Shown here piece after piece: positions 16,851 through 26,384 of a stretch of DNA of 64,000 bases (positions within the stretch are counted from its first letter, which is position 1; every line of letters starts with the position of its first letter). The stretch lies in assembly GCA_022641735.1 (NCBI GenBank), contig JALCDQ010000002.1, positions 186,001 to 250,000 on the forward strand, given 5' to 3'. Position numbers and translations under genes: made by a program. The notes under the pieces were generated by a model that was given only the letters and a program-made list of their open reading frames with translations, was not told the DNA's origin and did no database searches. The DNA comes from Prevotella sp. (GTDB lineage: Bacteria > Bacteroidota > Bacteroidia > Bacteroidales > Bacteroidaceae).

Positions 16851-18890
16851 ATGAAAATACGAAAGGCAGTCATATCAATAGCGCTTTTGATGGCAGCGTC
16901 CATCTCTCATGCGGTTGCAGCAATCGGTCCTGACACACTGATTCTTAATCGTATGTTCAACTATCCGACGACTGTCGACACAACAGTGATAATGGATTCT
17001 TGCAGCTATTCTTATTTGAAATACAATATCCAAGTGAAGCGTAGAAACGCCCTATTGCTGCCTGTTCCCACAATGTATCGTATCGCGCATGGCCCAAGAA
17101 GAGAATATTTAGGAGAATTATATAATAAACTGAACTTCAATCATTTTAAGCCTTTTAATTCCAAAGTGATTGTCAGGCTTTCAACCATACCCCATCATCA
17201 AAAGACAATGCCCACAATGCTGAAATATCTGACACCTGAGCTATATGATGAAACCATTATTGATAACTATCTCCTATCACCTTTCTATAGAGGAAACAAA
17301 ATCTGTTACAAATATTCTATCAACCCCATTTCAGCAGAACAAGTAGAAGTCCGCTTTCGACCAAAGGCCAATAACACTCAATTGGTTTATGGCTCGGTAT
17401 TGATGGACAAAAGAACAGGAAGAATCATCAGTGGTAGCTTGAATGGTGAATACGATATGATAACCTTTCACCTCTTTTTTACAATGGGAGAAAAGGGATT
17501 AGAAACGCTCGTTCCAAAGAAATGTGAATTGAACTCAAAGTTTTCCTTCCTTGGAAGCAAGGCTTTAGGAAAATATACTATCTATTTTGGTTTGCCAAAA
17601 CTCCTGAATGACAGCATTCAAAATAAAGAAGATGCTAACTTGATGGCAGAGGTCCGCCAAGAAGACCTTGACGAACATGAAGACTCCCTTTATAAGGACT
17701 TCTATGGAAACACCGACAAATATACGATTCCCTCTTCAACTAAAAAAGAGCGCAGTTGGGCAAAACGCATATTATGGGATATCATTGGTGACAACCTGTT
17801 GAACGATATTACTTCTAATTATGGCAGCAATAATCAGGGATATGTGAAAATCAATCCATTGCTCAACCCTCTATATATGGGGTATAGCGTGAGAAAAGGG
17901 TTCTATTATAAATTCGATATTAAGAATGCCTATAACTTCTCCAATAACAGTTTTATTTATGCGGCTATAAGAGCAGGCTATTCTTTTAAGCAAAAGCAGT
18001 TCTATTTTAAAGTGCCAATTGAATATCACTACAACAAACGCAAACATGGATATTTAGAGCTGCAATTAGGCAATGGGAACTGGATTCCCAACGCTACAGC
18101 CAGAGACAAAGCTATTGAAAACCTGCCTGATACTGCACATTATAATTTCAAAAAGATGGAGTATTTCAAAGACTTTAATCTCTCCATCTTGAATAACTAT
18201 GACTTATCCGAAAAACTGAGCTTTAAGACTGGTTTCATTCTCCACCACCGTGAAGCAGTGGAACATGAAACATATAAAAAAGCAGGAATGCCAGAATCAT
18301 ATCGAACGGTTGCTCCAACTATTGAACTCAGTTACCGACCAATGGGATGGAAAGGTCCAATCCTCAATGTTTCTTATGAAAGAAGCATCCGTGGTTTCAT
18401 GAAGTCAGACATTGCCTATGAGCGATGGGAAGCTGATTTACAATATATAAAGACACTTGATAGGGTCAGAGCTATATCATTCAGAGGTGGTGCAGGTACA
18501 TATACATTGATTGATGGCTCAAATTATTTTCTCGATTACACAAATTTCCGTGATAATCACATTCCTGGAGGATGGAATGATGAATGGAGCGGAGAATTTG
18601 AGCTTCTTCCAAGTGAATGGTATAACCTCTCTAAATATTACGTACGCTCTAACATTACTTATGAAACGCCTTTGCTTTTCTTGAGCTGGGCACCATTGAT
18701 AGGACACTTTATCGAGAAAGAGCGCATTTATGCTAGTTCTTTATTTGTCACGCATCTTCACCCATATATAGAGGTTGGTTATGGCTTCACCACGCGTTGG
18801 GTATCTCTTGGTTTCTTTATGGCAAACAAAAATGGAAAATATGATGGTATGGGTGTAAAGGTTGAATTAGAACTATTCAGACATTGGTAA
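16851..18890 (+). CDS. DUF5686-like outer-membrane protein
   Basis: 679 residues with a signal peptide (ISIALLMAASISHAVAA). An alpha/beta region in the first half contains VEVRFRPKANNTQLVYGSVLMD followed by a turn with TGRIISGS (quoted in part: RPKANNTQLVYGSV). The second half is rich in alternating aromatic strands ending in LELFRHW, an outer-membrane barrel-type C-terminus. This matches my memory of Bacteroidetes DUF5686 proteins, which are longer when they carry an N-terminal carboxypeptidase-like domain; that domain is missing here. Function unknown. The stop at 18890 is 8 bp before the likely addA start, so the genes may be co-transcribed. Confidence 0.7.
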   Translation: MKIRKAVISIALLMAASISHAVAAIGPDTLILNRMFNYPTTVDTTVIMDSCSYSYLKYNIQVKRRNALLLPVPTMYRIAHGPRREYLGELYNKLNFNHFKPFNSKVIVRLSTIPHHQKTMPTMLKYLTPELYDETIIDNYLLSPFYRGNKICYKYSINPISAEQVEVRFRPKANNTQLVYGSVLMDKRTGRIISGSLNGEYDMITFHLFFTMGEKGLETLVPKKCELNSKFSFLGSKALGKYTIYFGLPKLLNDSIQNKEDANLMAEVRQEDLDEHEDSLYKDFYGNTDKYTIPSSTKKERSWAKRILWDIIGDNLLNDITSNYGSNNQGYVKINPLLNPLYMGYSVRKGFYYKFDIKNAYNFSNNSFIYAAIRAGYSFKQKQFYFKVPIEYHYNKRKHGYLELQLGNGNWIPNATARDKAIENLPDTAHYNFKKMEYFKDFNLSILNNYDLSEKLSFKTGFILHHREAVEHETYKKAGMPESYRTVAPTIELSYRPMGWKGPILNVSYERSIRGFMKSDIAYERWEADLQYIKTLDRVRAISFRGGAGTYTLIDGSNYFLDYTNFRDNHIPGGWNDEWSGEFELLPSEWYNLSKYYVRSNITYETPLLFLSWAPLIGHFIEKERIYASSLFVTHLHPYIEVGYGFTTRWVSLGFFMANKNGKYDGMGVKVELELFRHW

Positions 18891-18898
18891 AGATAAAT

Positions 18899-21800
18899 AT
18901 GAATAATCCGCTTACTGTTTATAAAGCAAGTGCAGGATCTGGAAAAACTTTCACTCTTGCAAAGGAATACATGAAACTGGTGATACATGATCCACAATGT
19001 TATCGCACGATTTTAGCTGTGACTTTTACTAATAAGGCAACAGAAGAAATGAAGACTCGAATATTAAGCCAGTTGTATGGAATATGGAAAGACCTTCCAA
19101 ATTCTAAAATTTACAAAGACAAAATAACTTCCGATCTTGCTCTTTCTCCTGAAACTGTATCTATGAATGCGGGGATAGCACTGAAAAACTTACTACACAA
19201 CTATAACTATTTCAGAGTCGAAACCATTGATACATTCTTTCAAAGTGTATTGAGAAACATTGCTCGAGAACTTGACTTAACAGCAAATTTGAAAATAGAA
19301 TTAAACGACTATCAAGTTGAGCAACTAGCTGTAGATGAACTGATTGAAAGTCTGGAATCGAACGACATCATTCTCTCCTGGATTATCAATTATATCAAAA
19401 ACAATATCTCTGAAGATAAGAACTGGAATGTTATTGGTCTCATCAAAAAGTTTGGAGAAAACATCTTCAAAGATTTCTATAAGGAACATAGTGCCAAATT
19501 ATATAAGGTACTCAAAGACGAGAACTTCTTTAAAGACTACTCTGATAAGCTTCGAAAGATAAGAAAAGAGGCTGACGATTCATTAAAGCAATATGCAGAG
19601 ACGTTCTTCGACCTTTTGAATGAAAACGGCTTCACTGTCGAAGATTTCTCAAGAGGGAAAAGTGGACCTTGTGGATATTTTATTAAGATAAGAGATGGCA
19701 AATACACGGATAAGGACTTATTGACAAAAACCGTTGTAGACGCTATGGAAGATGCCAATAAATGGGTAACTAAGAAGGAGCAGACACCAGGGAATAACAA
19801 GTTGGAATTTGCAGTCGGTTCTCTTCTTCCATTGATTAACGATACCGAACGCCGACGTCCTGCCTTAAGAAAACTCTATTACTCAGCCGACCTTACACTC
19901 CGTCACCTTGACCAATTGCGACTGTTAGGCAGTATCGAAAAGAAGGTGCGGGAAATGAATACGGATGCGAATCGTTTTCTTCTGAGTGATACGCAGAATC
20001 TCCTTAATTCACTTATTCAAAATTCAGACTCTCCATTTATCTTTGAAAAGATTGGAACTCAACTTGAACATATCATGATTGATGAATTCCAAGACACGAG
20101 TTGTATCCAATGGAAGAACTTCAAAGTCCTTCTGGATGAATGTATGAGTCATGAGAATGCAGCTAATTTGATAGTCGGTGATGTCAAGCAAAGCATCTAT
20201 CGATGGCGCTCTGGCGACTGGAGGTTACTTAACAATATAAATGAAGAATTTCATCCTGGAAGTCTGAATATCGACACAGAAACGTTGAAAATCAATTATC
20301 GTTCAGATAAGAACATCATAGAATTCAATAATGCCTTCTTTATAAAAGCGGCTGAAGCTGAATATAAGGCTCTCGAAGATAGCAATTCGACAGAGGCTCA
20401 ACAGATGAAAAACGCCTATAATGATGTTAAACAAACAATTCCCCCCAAAAAAGAGGATAAAGGCTTCGTACACATAGAACTCTTTCCAAAGGAGGATTAT
20501 CAAAACAATACCTTGCTGCAACTGGCTGATTCGGTCAACGATTTAACCTCAAAAGGCATTCCTTACAAAAAGATAGCTATTCTTGTACGTTCGAACAAGA
20601 CTATTCAATTGATAGCCAATTACTTTATGGAGAATTGGCCAAATATACCTCTTGTCTCTGATGAAGCCTTCCAATTGGATGCTTCTACATCTGTAAACAC
20701 GATAATCAGTGCCTTAAGATATATATCGCATCCTGACAATGAATTGGAAGAAGCTTTTTTGAAGAAATCTGAAAAATTAGATATCTTAATTGCCCATATT
20801 GAAGATTTTCGTGCTAAACCTCTTTATGACTTAGCCGAAAACTTATATAATATCTTCGGATTAAATGAATTGACTGATCAAAGTGCCTATATTTGTGCTT
20901 TCTTTGACCAGTTAAACTCTTTTCTGCAAGACAACATGCCTGACATCGATTCGTTTCTTAATGAATGGGACGAGAACCTGCATCAAAAGACTATACAAAG
21001 TGGAGAAATAGAAGGAATAAGGCTTATCACCATCCACAAGAGCAAAGGACTTGAGTTTGACAATGTCCTAATGCCTTTCTGCGATTGGCAATTGGAAAAG
21101 CAAAATACGATTTGGTGCACACCTGAAGAAAAGCCTTTAGATGAACTGCCACTTGTTCCTATTGATTACAGTGAGAATGGCATGATGGGAACTATTTATG
21201 AAAAGGACTATCTGCATGAACATTTACAAAATGTTGTGGATAATCTGAATTTGCTGTATGTTGCTTTCACGAGGGCAAGCAAGAATCTTTTTGTTTTCGG
21301 GAAAAGAGGTGATGTGAGGACTCGCTCTGCCATCATAGAGAACATTATTCAAGATGTTGCTAAAAAATTAGATGGCAGTACCCTTGAAGGCGATATCAGT
21401 AAAAAGTCTGAAAAAATAACTTTCACTTATGGTACTCTTTCTGAATATGTGGAAAAAGATGAGGAAGATAAAGAGAATATTTTCCTCCGAAGACCCAAAG
21501 AGCATACTGTCGACAAGATAGAAAACTATCTGGCGAATGTCGAGTTCAAGCAGAGTAATGAAAGTAAAGACTTCATTAAGGCTGACGAAGATGATGAGAA
21601 ACAGGATAACTACATCAAAACTGGCAACATTCTTCACAAGCTTCTTTCAACCATACGCACAACAGATGACATTGAAAAAGCGCTGAAGCAATTGGAGGTT
21701 GACGGTATTTTGTATGATAAAGACTTAAATCACGACAAGTTGGAAAATATGCTTCGCAAGAGATTGGAAGACCCTCGTGTGCGTGATTGGTTCTCTCCAC

Positions 21801-22054
21801 GTTGGCAACTATTCAATGAATGTAACATCTGTTATATAGATTCAAGCACCAATAAGGTTACAAAACAAAGGCCTGACCGCGTCATGACCGATGGCAAACA
21901 GATAATTGTCGTCGACTTTAAATTCGGGCATTCAAGGCCAGAATATCAAAAACAGGTGCATGACTACATGATTCTTTTGAGAGATATGGGGTATCGTAAT
22001 ATCAAAGGTTACCTTTGGTTTGTATACAGTAATAAAATAGAGGCGGTGAAATGA
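18899..22054 (+). CDS. addA: AddA/RecB-like helicase-nuclease
   Basis: 1051 residues from the ATG at 18899 (MNNPLTVYKASAGSGKT); an in-frame ATG at 18884 would overlap the previous gene by 7 bp and is less likely. UvrD-type motifs: KASAGSGKTFTLAKEY near the start, IDEFQDTS, GDVKQSIYRWRSGDW, RLITIHKSKGLEFDNV and LLYVAFTRASKNLFVFG. The C-terminal RecB-type nuclease shows RPDRV, IVVDFKFG and a QVHDY motif. Together with the next gene, whose start overlaps by 4 bp, it forms an AddAB-type complex that resects double-strand breaks for RecA-dependent repair. AddA usually spans 1150-1250 residues, so this is a compact version typical of Bacteroidetes. Confidence 0.9.
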   Translation: MNNPLTVYKASAGSGKTFTLAKEYMKLVIHDPQCYRTILAVTFTNKATEEMKTRILSQLYGIWKDLPNSKIYKDKITSDLALSPETVSMNAGIALKNLLHNYNYFRVETIDTFFQSVLRNIARELDLTANLKIELNDYQVEQLAVDELIESLESNDIILSWIINYIKNNISEDKNWNVIGLIKKFGENIFKDFYKEHSAKLYKVLKDENFFKDYSDKLRKIRKEADDSLKQYAETFFDLLNENGFTVEDFSRGKSGPCGYFIKIRDGKYTDKDLLTKTVVDAMEDANKWVTKKEQTPGNNKLEFAVGSLLPLINDTERRRPALRKLYYSADLTLRHLDQLRLLGSIEKKVREMNTDANRFLLSDTQNLLNSLIQNSDSPFIFEKIGTQLEHIMIDEFQDTSCIQWKNFKVLLDECMSHENAANLIVGDVKQSIYRWRSGDWRLLNNINEEFHPGSLNIDTETLKINYRSDKNIIEFNNAFFIKAAEAEYKALEDSNSTEAQQMKNAYNDVKQTIPPKKEDKGFVHIELFPKEDYQNNTLLQLADSVNDLTSKGIPYKKIAILVRSNKTIQLIANYFMENWPNIPLVSDEAFQLDASTSVNTIISALRYISHPDNELEEAFLKKSEKLDILIAHIEDFRAKPLYDLAENLYNIFGLNELTDQSAYICAFFDQLNSFLQDNMPDIDSFLNEWDENLHQKTIQSGEIEGIRLITIHKSKGLEFDNVLMPFCDWQLEKQNTIWCTPEEKPLDELPLVPIDYSENGMMGTIYEKDYLHEHLQNVVDNLNLLYVAFTRASKNLFVFGKRGDVRTRSAIIENIIQDVAKKLDGSTLEGDISKKSEKITFTYGTLSEYVEKDEEDKENIFLRRPKEHTVDKIENYLANVEFKQSNESKDFIKADEDDEKQDNYIKTGNILHKLLSTIRTTDDIEKALKQLEVDGILYDKDLNHDKLENMLRKRLEDPRVRDWFSPRWQLFNECNICYIDSSTNKVTKQRPDRVMTDGKQIIVVDFKFGHSRPEYQKQVHDYMILLRDMGYRNIKGYLWFVYSNKIEAVK

Positions 22055-24930
22055 ACAAGACTTTTCTTGAATATGTAGCGCAAGATATCATCAATAAGTT
22101 TGGGAGCGATTTGTCACGCATTGCCATTGTGTTCCCTAATAAGCGGGCAGCCCTTTTCTTAAATGAATCCCTTGTCCGAATTGCTGATAAACCTATTTGG
22201 AGTCCTACCTATATTACTATCAGCGAACTCTTCCGCAATCACTCCGAACTGATTGTGGGTGACCCTATCAAACTGATATGCGAACTTCACAAGTCATTCA
22301 CCCTTTGCACGGGGATTGATGAGACTCTTGACCACTTCTATGGGTGGGGACAGTTGCTTCTTGCCGACTTTGACGACATCGATAAGAATATGGCTGATGC
22401 CGAAAAGGTTTTCAGCAATATGAAAGACATCCATGAATTGGATGACATCTCCTATCTGAATGAGGAGCAGAAAGAGGCTCTTAAAAAGTTTTTCAGCAAC
22501 TTCAAGGACGACCAAAACACAGAACTGAAACAACGTTTCTTGAGTCTTTGGAGTCATCTGAAGGATATTTACACCGACTTTAATGCCAGCCTCAAAGAGG
22601 AGGGAATCGCTTACGAAGGAGCTCTATATCGGCAAGTGATTATGAACAAAGAGATTGATTTCCAATATGATACTTATCTTTTCATAGGCTTCAATGTACT
22701 TCAAAAAGTGGAACAACAGTTGTTTTCCCGTTTGAAAGGAATGCACAAAGCGCATTTCTATTGGGATTTCGACAAGTATTACATTAATAATAATGAGGCG
22801 GGGCATTACATCAAGCAGTATCTCACGTTGTTTCCCAATGAACTTGATAATGAGGAAACTGAGATTTACGACAATCTCAACTCTCCTAAAGAGATTTCCT
22901 TTATCTCGGCTTCTACGGAAAACGTTCAGGCGCATTATGTCTCCACATGGCTTAAAGAAAAGGAACGCAGCAAATCGGGAAGGAATACTGCCATCGTCAT
23001 GTGTGATGAATCGCTGTTACCAACCATCATTTTCTCCCTACCGAAAGAAGCTGACGGGGCAAATATCACTACGGGTTATCCCCTTTCGCAGACACCTTTC
23101 ACCTCACTCATCAGCTTGCTTATTGAACTTCAAACCAACGGACATCAAAGAGATACGGGAAAATATCGCCTGCATGCAGTGAACGCGGTGCTTCATCACC
23201 CTTATGCCCACTTCATCACTGAGAGATGTTCCGACCTCCTTCAATCTTTGCAAGAGTGCAAAAGATATTATCCATCACGCAGCGAATTGTCAGTGGATGA
23301 AGGCGCAAAGCTCCTTTTCGCTGATATAGAAAGCGGTGATGGTTCTATGAATCTGGCCATTTCCAAATGGCTGATAGAGGTCTTAAAACTGATAGGAAAC
23401 AATGCCAAAAATGAGGAAGAGCCACTCTTTCAGGAGTCGCTTTTCCGCATGTACACCCTCATCAACCGTCTTTCGGGTCTTATAGAGTCGAGAGACCTCG
23501 AAGTGGACTTGATTACTTTCAAGCGACTCATCACTCAGCTCATCCGAAGTACCACGATTCCATTCCATGGAGAGCCAGCTGAAGGCATTCAGGTGATGGG
23601 CGTTTTGGAGACCCGAAACCTTGATTTCGATCATATTTTGCTGCTTTCCTGCAATGAGGGTAACATGCCTAAAGGGGTCAACGATGCCTCTTTTATACCT
23701 TATAGTATAAGGAAGGCTTATGAGTTGACGACCATTGATAATAAGGTGGCTATCTATGCTTATTACTTCTTGCGGCTTTTGCAAAGGGCATCCGACGTGA
23801 CCATCCTTTACAACGACTCCACTGAAGACGGACATACAGGTGAGATGAGTCGGTTTATGAAGCAATTTCTTGTGGAGAGCAACCAAAAAATAAGCATTGA
23901 AGCTTTGCTGCCAGCCCAATCGATTAAGGTCAATCAACCCCAAGCCATCAGCAAGCAAGACCCGAAAATCAAGGAGATACTCGAGAAAATCGACTATCTC
24001 TCCCCTACTGCCATCAATAGTTTCATCCGATGTCAACTGAGTTTCTACTATGGTTACATCGAGCTTATCAAGCAACCTGACGACAATGATGACGACCAAA
24101 TAGATAATCGGTTGTTCGGAAACATCTTTCATCGGAGTGCAGAACTTATCTATACACGCCTGAAAAGCCAGTGTTCTTGCGTGCAAAAAGGCGATTTAGA
24201 CAACGTGCTCAAACATCCGGAGCAGATTGAAATGATGGTGGATCAAGCCTTCAAAGAGGTCCTCTTTAAGGTAGAAAACAATTCCTATCGGCCTGAATAC
24301 AATGGTTTACAACTCATTAACCGAGAAGTCATTATCAGTTATCTCATCCGTTTACTGGAGATTGACAAGCAGCTTACGCCGTTCTCAATAGTTGGTTTGG
24401 AGTGCAAAGTGGGTTCTGAGGTTGCCTTTGAAACATCATCGGGGGAACGTAAAATTAATGTTGGAGGCACCATCGACCGCATGGACATCATTCATAAAGA
24501 TGGAAACGACTATATCCGAGTGGTTGATTATAAGACTGGTAAAGCACCTTTAATGCTGACCTACAATATGGATGAGGTGTTCTCTGGTGTCGACCTAGCC
24601 AAGAAACACAGCAATTATCATCTGCAAGCGATGCTCTATTCGCTCATTGTGAGCAAAGACAAGCAGCTCAATCAGGCACATCTGCCCGTAAGTCCTGCCC
24701 TTCTTTACATCCAGCGCACTCAAGGTGATGATTACGATCCCACGTTATCATTGGGCAAAGATAAAATCACCGATGTGGCAACTTATCGTGACGACTTCAT
24801 GCAACATCTGCAACAAACTCTCGCAGACATCATGGATACGACCAAAGATTTCAGCCCTACGGATGACCGCCAGCGATGCGCTACCTGCCCATATATCCAA
24901 CTTTGCCACTTCCAAAATTCAAAAAAGTGA
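22051..24930 (+). CDS. addB: AddB-like PD-(D/E)XK nuclease subunit
   Basis: 959 residues. The N-terminal part is an inactivated-helicase-like region (IAIVFPNKRAALFLNE). The C-terminal nuclease contains GGTIDRMDII, VVDYKTGK and a QAMLYSL motif. Four cysteines likely bind an iron-sulfur cluster: one in FIRCQLSFYYGY and three in RCATCPYIQLCHF at the end, the AddB-type pattern. The gene overlaps addA by 4 bp, implying coupled translation of the two subunits. No Walker A motif is obvious, so ATP-driven movement probably depends on AddA. Confidence 0.88.
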   Translation: MNKTFLEYVAQDIINKFGSDLSRIAIVFPNKRAALFLNESLVRIADKPIWSPTYITISELFRNHSELIVGDPIKLICELHKSFTLCTGIDETLDHFYGWGQLLLADFDDIDKNMADAEKVFSNMKDIHELDDISYLNEEQKEALKKFFSNFKDDQNTELKQRFLSLWSHLKDIYTDFNASLKEEGIAYEGALYRQVIMNKEIDFQYDTYLFIGFNVLQKVEQQLFSRLKGMHKAHFYWDFDKYYINNNEAGHYIKQYLTLFPNELDNEETEIYDNLNSPKEISFISASTENVQAHYVSTWLKEKERSKSGRNTAIVMCDESLLPTIIFSLPKEADGANITTGYPLSQTPFTSLISLLIELQTNGHQRDTGKYRLHAVNAVLHHPYAHFITERCSDLLQSLQECKRYYPSRSELSVDEGAKLLFADIESGDGSMNLAISKWLIEVLKLIGNNAKNEEEPLFQESLFRMYTLINRLSGLIESRDLEVDLITFKRLITQLIRSTTIPFHGEPAEGIQVMGVLETRNLDFDHILLLSCNEGNMPKGVNDASFIPYSIRKAYELTTIDNKVAIYAYYFLRLLQRASDVTILYNDSTEDGHTGEMSRFMKQFLVESNQKISIEALLPAQSIKVNQPQAISKQDPKIKEILEKIDYLSPTAINSFIRCQLSFYYGYIELIKQPDDNDDDQIDNRLFGNIFHRSAELIYTRLKSQCSCVQKGDLDNVLKHPEQIEMMVDQAFKEVLFKVENNSYRPEYNGLQLINREVIISYLIRLLEIDKQLTPFSIVGLECKVGSEVAFETSSGERKINVGGTIDRMDIIHKDGNDYIRVVDYKTGKAPLMLTYNMDEVFSGVDLAKKHSNYHLQAMLYSLIVSKDKQLNQAHLPVSPALLYIQRTQGDDYDPTLSLGKDKITDVATYRDDFMQHLQQTLADIMDTTKDFSPTDDRQRCATCPYIQLCHFQNSKK

Positions 24931-24959
24931 GCCAAATCTTTGTCAGTTAAGAAAATAAT

Positions 24960-24967
24960 AGTAATTT
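24960..24967 (+). promoter_or_regulatory. -7 box for tRNA-Ser
   Basis: TAATTTTG, 13 bp before the tRNA 5' end, fits TAnnTTTG with a normal start-site distance. Confidence 0.6.
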
Positions 24968-24980
24968 TGCAATGCAATAA

Positions 24981-25068
24981 GGAAGATTGGCAGAGTGACC
25001 GAATGCGCTGGACTCGAAATCCGGTATACCCTTTTTGGGTATCGGGGGTTTGAATCCCTCATCTTCCG
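24981..25068 (+). tRNA. tRNA-Ser(CGA)
   Basis: 88 nt, with acceptor arms GGAAGAT (24981) and ATCTTCC (ending 25067) and discriminator G. The anticodon loop CTCGAAA gives anticodon CGA (codon UCG). A long variable arm (TACCC/GGGTA) is as expected for a type II tRNA, and the T loop is in GGTTTGAATCC. CCA is not encoded. Confidence 0.95.
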
Positions 25069-25074
25069 CAGAAA

Positions 25075-25107
25075 GCTTCTTGACGATAATCATCAAGAAG
25101 TTTTTTT
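25075..25107 (+). terminator. Terminator after tRNA-Ser
   Basis: CTTCTTGA/TCAAGAAG arms followed by seven T's, a few bases after the tRNA 3' end. Confidence 0.85.
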
Positions 25108-25194
25108 GTGCAAAATAGTTTCCTACCCTGCTTTCATCGACCCTTTCAGACTGCTTCAGCAAACGATGACATCATCATGAATCATCATTCGACC

Positions 25195-25326
25195 GATAGA
25201 AGATGATTACTTGCCATGTAAAAGGCTATTGTTTACAGACCAAAACAAATTGTTTTACCTACCAAAACAAGTTGTTTTACTCACCAAAACAAGTTGTTTT
25301 ACTTTGCGGATAATCGTTTTTTATCT
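25195..25326. repeat. 22-bp-period palindromic array 4 (mixed TGTAAAAG and CCAAAACAA words)
   Basis: TGTAAAAG at 25217 is followed in exact phase by ACCAAAACAA at 25239, 25261 and 25283. The three CCAAAACAA units contain AAAACAA-(A/G)-TTGTTTT-type palindromes (AAAACAAGTTGTTTT at 25264 and 25286). Flanking units at 25195 and 25305 keep the period with degenerate words. The array lies between the tRNA terminator and the convergent araC gene. Confidence 0.88.
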
Positions 25327-25347
25327 CCTGAAAGAATAATGACAGCG

Positions 25348-26241
25348 TTACTTCGATTCAGTTTTATTACTGCGATATTGCAATGGAGAGCAACCTGAAT
25401 GTAATCTGAAGAAGTTGGTGAAAGCGCTTTGGTCGTGGAAATTGAGGGCATCGGAGATTTCACCCATTGTCATATCGGTGGACTTTATCAAACGGCAAGC
25501 CTCATTATAAGTAAGAAGATGCAGATGTTCCACTACCGTATTGCCTGATATCTCACGCACAATGCGCGAAAGATAAGTGGTCGTCATATTGAGCTTGTCT
25601 GCATAAAACTGAATGCTGCGGTCATGTCGGAAGTTGTTGTTAGCAAGATGAAGGAAGATTTTAAAGATGTCCTGCTTATGACGGAAATCATTCCCCAAGA
25701 TGTCATGACCGTAAGGCAGTTCACTGATAAACAGCAGACATACGTGCACCAGCGAGCGTATCATCTCCATTTTATAAATATGTGAGAACTGAATAGCCTT
25801 GCGTATCTGTTGGAAAATGCCGCTCTGTTCTACCATTTTTTCGGCATCAAGATGATAGACGAAATCCTTATGTTGCGAGATATTAGGCATTCTCACATCC
25901 GTCTGAGTGCTTATCAAAGAAAGACTCTCATAGAAACTGCTTTCGATAAGCAGGCCTTCAGTGACCACATCATCGGGGAAATGGCACTCTACCGACTGGA
26001 AAGGCATCAATACAAGAAGGTCGCCCGGCGTGAGTTCAATGGTCTTTCCGCCAATCACTATTGTCGCATTGCCCTGTCGAATCAAATGCAATTCATAGCA
26101 ACTGATGCGGTCGGTGACCGCACGCAAATCCTTTTCGCCTCCCTCATCCGAAGAGAAATAGGCGACGCTGGCTCCATATATATCTGAGATATTATATCGT
26201 GCAGCTAATTCAGGCAAACTTAAATTTCCATGACCTGTCAT
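25348..26241 (-). CDS. AraC-family transcriptional regulator
   Basis: 297 residues from the ATG at 26241 (MTGHGNLSLPELAARYN). The frame is open further upstream, but that stretch covers the promoter. An N-terminal cupin-like ligand domain (CYELHLIRQGNATIVIGG, GDLLVLMPFQSVECHF) is followed by a C-terminal double helix-turn-helix: ADKLNMTTTYLSRIVREISG and a second HTH with MTMGEISDALNFHDQSAFTN then FFRLHSGCSPLQYR. It is divergent from dcuB-porin-aspA and is the obvious candidate regulator. The ligand is unknown, possibly a C4-dicarboxylate or aspartate (inference from neighbours). Confidence 0.88.
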   Translation of the reverse strand: MTGHGNLSLPELAARYNISDIYGASVAYFSSDEGGEKDLRAVTDRISCYELHLIRQGNATIVIGGKTIELTPGDLLVLMPFQSVECHFPDDVVTEGLLIESSFYESLSLISTQTDVRMPNISQHKDFVYHLDAEKMVEQSGIFQQIRKAIQFSHIYKMEMIRSLVHVCLLFISELPYGHDILGNDFRHKQDIFKIFLHLANNNFRHDRSIQFYADKLNMTTTYLSRIVREISGNTVVEHLHLLTYNEACRLIKSTDMTMGEISDALNFHDQSAFTNFFRLHSGCSPLQYRSNKTESK

Positions 26242-26260
26242 AGTATTGTCATATCTGTTG

Positions 26261-26291
26261 CAAATATATAAAGAGTTTCGTAATTTACAAA
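26261..26291 (-). promoter_or_regulatory. Promoter of the araC-family gene
   Basis: On the minus strand TATATTTG (plus 26261-26268) is preceded by TTTG (plus CAAA 26288-26291) at 19-bp spacing: a full match to TTTG-N19-TAnnTTTG. The -33 element overlaps the left arm of the inverted repeat at 26284-26312. Confidence 0.65.
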
Positions 26292-26312
26292 AAATAAATC
26301 GATATTTGTAAA
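26284..26312. promoter_or_regulatory. Candidate operator: inverted repeat TTTACAAA-N13-TTTGTAAA
   Basis: A perfect 8-bp inverted repeat with arms 21 bp apart (two helical turns), in the divergent intergenic region. It covers the araC-gene -33 element and lies 22 bp upstream of the dcuB -7 box. The position fits autoregulation plus control of dcuB. Which protein binds is inference. Confidence 0.45.
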
Positions 26313-26333
26313 CATCTTGAACGAATATCGACG

Positions 26334-26341
26334 TAAATTTG
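26334..26341 (+). promoter_or_regulatory. -7 box for dcuB operon
   Basis: TAAATTTG, 43 bp before the dcuB ATG. No TTTG sits at the usual 19-21 bp spacing upstream, which would suit an activator-dependent promoter. Confidence 0.5.
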
Positions 26342-26384
26342 CAACCGAATTTAAACAATCTTTTAATATATAAAACAAAAACCT

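Noticed and set aside
23383..24186. 267-codon frame opposite addB
   Set aside because: Antisense to conserved coding sequence, no signal or domain.
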